64,000 nucleotides of DNA from Lottia gigantea (taxonomy: Eukaryota; Mollusca; Gastropoda; Lottiidae): positions 3,791,540 through 3,855,539 of the forward strand of contig NW_008707797.1 in NCBI RefSeq assembly GCF_000327385.1, read 5' to 3'. The notes beneath the pieces are model-generated. The model did not search any database. It had not been told where the DNA came from and worked only from the letters and a program-made list of their open reading frames with translations. Made by a program: the position numbers and the translations under genes. Shown here piece by piece: positions 62,497 to 64,000 of the stretch (within the stretch, counting starts at the first letter, position 1; every line of letters starts with the position of its first letter).

Positions 62497-64000
62497 ATGC
62501 AGGCAGCAGAACAAAAAGCAATTTACCAGATGAGTCTGACACCTGGTATGGCCTTCATCACTGGTCCGGAGGGGAGGAAAGCAGAACAAGAGGCCATCAA
62601 CTACGATACAGACACATCTTACAGATTGGTGGTGAACATTGTCGGTCGAGAAAGACAAGGCAAAACAAGTCTTAGAAAACTCCTTTCGAATGATCCATTC
62701 AACGAACACGAAGAGAGCACAGTCGGTGTTGATCATGAACTTGTTGATACCACCGGACTCGAACCCAACCCTTCGCTTCCTTGGTGCAAGCTGGATATCC
62801 GGAAAGCGAATGCTAATGAATATGATGAAATTCTTGGAAAACATGTGATGATACGCTTGAAGCGAACCGAAGACAAAGCCACGAAACATAGATTAGCCCC
62901 TTTGATCGTTTGTATCAAGATCTGCATTATTACTTTACTGGCACTGTGTTTTTTCATCATGTGTTCTAACATTCACCAGACTTATTGGATTCCTTGGTTC
63001 GGAATATTAATGAATTTAATTTTTGGTGTATCAAGTTATACCTTTGGATTAACAGAAGGTCCAGGAATAGCGGTCGGTATTCGCCATTTGGTTGTGCTAA
63101 CGACAGCCTGGTTCAGATGGAATTTGAGATCAGATTTAGAGTTCGATCACAATTGGTCTGTAGTGTTTACAACAGTCATTCTATTTGTGTATGTACTAGC
63201 TCTGGAACTCTTTGAAAGTGTGTTTCTGGGATTGTCTTTAGGAGTAGGACTCTTGTGCTATTTCTGTTTGTGTGATTCCCCCGAGCCAGAAATGTATTTG
63301 ACAAAATGTCCCGTAAGTGATCCAGGAGTACTTCTGCTTCTTTTAGGATGTCTTGTTGGTCTTGTGCTTCATAATTTTTGGAATAGAAGGGTAATTACTA
63401 TCTTAGCCACATGTCTTGTGGTGTTATGTGCATATAAACCTCTTTGGGGAATAACTCTTACTCTTGCTACCTGTAATGGCGTCCTTCATAATGTTGGTTT
63501 AAAAGTAGGACAAAACTTTTATTGTAACTTAAACGTGTACTTGTCAGCAATGTCATCAAGTACGCGTGGTCGGAGACTATTTCGACACGTACTTGGCCTT
63601 GTACCAGGAGCAATTTTGGCTACGTTATATGGTTGGAAGCTGTCTGTGAGCATTCCCAGGGTGTTAGTCGTTATTTGTATAATCTTAGAATTGGAATTCT
63701 TTGCGTACTTGAAAGCAAAAGCATCAAAAACAGTTAAAGAGAACAGAAGTGTCAATCACCCAAGCAAAGTGATCAGTGCTCGTACAAAATCGCCGCGGTT
63801 GAAACTCGTTGTTCGAGATTTTGCTGGCCATCCTTTGTATTATGATGCTCATCATGTGTATATGACTGGGCAATGTGTTTATCTTCTGGTGTTTAGTTTA
63901 GTTGAAGCTGCTGTGGAATTCAGGAAGGTCTATCAGGATATCATCCAATGGCTACAATCAATTCGACTTCATAACCGATATCCCGAAACACGCGTATTCT
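62497..64000 (+). CDS. Roc-type GTPase with a multi-pass membrane segment between G2 and G3 (3' end outside window)
   Basis: An acceptor (tatttcag) ends at 62,480. In-frame TAA, TAA and TGA stand just before the ATG at 62,497, so this is the start. The frame then stays open for 501 codons to the window end with no intron. G1 is GRERQGKT at 50-57 and G2 is STVGVD at 74-79. Residues 134-405 hold about eight to ten hydrophobic stretches (roughly 134-155, 163-184, 190-205, 221-240, 241-258, 276-293, 298-313, 365-380, 386-405). G3 is RDFAGHPLYYDAHHV at 440-454, followed by a Roc-type strand CVYLLVFSLVEAA. In an ordinary Roc domain G1 and G3 are about 45-50 residues apart; here Lys56 and Asp441 are 385 apart. 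G4, G5 and any COR or death-type domains would lie beyond the window. Roc proteins often signal in innate immunity or cytoskeletal control; the role here is unknown. Confidence 0.85.
   Translation, partial: MQAAEQKAIYQMSLTPGMAFITGPEGRKAEQEAINYDTDTSYRLVVNIVGRERQGKTSLRKLLSNDPFNEHEESTVGVDHELVDTTGLEPNPSLPWCKLDIRKANANEYDEILGKHVMIRLKRTEDKATKHRLAPLIVCIKICIITLLALCFFIMCSNIHQTYWIPWFGILMNLIFGVSSYTFGLTEGPGIAVGIRHLVVLTTAWFRWNLRSDLEFDHNWSVVFTTVILFVYVLALELFESVFLGLSLGVGLLCYFCLCDSPEPEMYLTKCPVSDPGVLLLLLGCLVGLVLHNFWNRRVITILATCLVVLCAYKPLWGITLTLATCNGVLHNVGLKVGQNFYCNLNVYLSAMSSSTRGRRLFRHVLGLVPGAILATLYGWKLSVSIPRVLVVICIILELEFFAYLKAKASKTVKENRSVNHPSKVISARTKSPRLKLVVRDFAGHPLYYDAHHVYMTGQCVYLLVFSLVEAAVEFRKVYQDIIQWLQSIRLHNRYPETRVF

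Noticed and set aside
62317-62889. 190-codon frame on the minus strand
   Set aside because: It is antisense to the Roc GTPase coding exon, which has clear motifs; the minus frame has none.

Overview
This is an animal (metazoan) nuclear window, AT-rich, with small exons, GT-AG introns, microsatellites, minisatellites and dispersed fold-back repeats. The gene models and the large intronless Roc GTPase gene fit a lophotrochozoan, most likely a mollusc; that taxonomic guess is inference. There is one assembly gap (14,509-15,217). No rRNA, tRNA gene, CRISPR array, retrovirus-like element or clear transposase was seen.

Layout: (1) 1-1,055 is a 24-bp minisatellite that runs up to an exon of an MTMR10-like inactive myotubularin gene (+ strand, 1,056-5,408, 5' part outside the window). 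(2) 7,827-13,543, minus strand, is SUB1/PC4, a transcription coactivator in four coding exons. Its first intron contains a complete, intronless mitochondrial glycerol-3-phosphate acyltransferase gene (GPAM/GPAT1, 10,197-12,641, same strand). A seven-copy 52-bp array repeats the 3' splice junction of SUB1 exon 3. (3) 15,358-15,463 (+) is the last exon of a SERF family gene whose start lies in the gap, head-to-head with SUB1. (4) 21,116-57,466, minus strand, is one very long FERM-domain gene (FRMD3/FRMD5-like, C-terminal membrane anchor) with 18 recognisable coding exons. Four symmetric small exons lie in its linker, and its first intron is 22.5 kb and holds only repeats. (5) 57,940-59,802 (+) is gluconokinase (IDNK), divergent from the FERM gene across a 473-bp shared promoter with a GTCACGTGAC box. 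(6) 62,497 to the window end (+) is a Roc-type GTPase in which about 300 residues with some eight to ten hydrophobic helices lie between the G2 and G3 motifs.

The genes do not form a pathway; they are a normal mixed animal neighbourhood. The two most unusual features are the membrane-inserted Roc GTPase at the right edge and the fact that two unrelated genes (SUB1 and the MTMR10-like gene) each carry a tandem array built from their own intron-exon junction. Exon boundaries were set by hand from GT/AG signals and reading-frame continuity, without transcript data.
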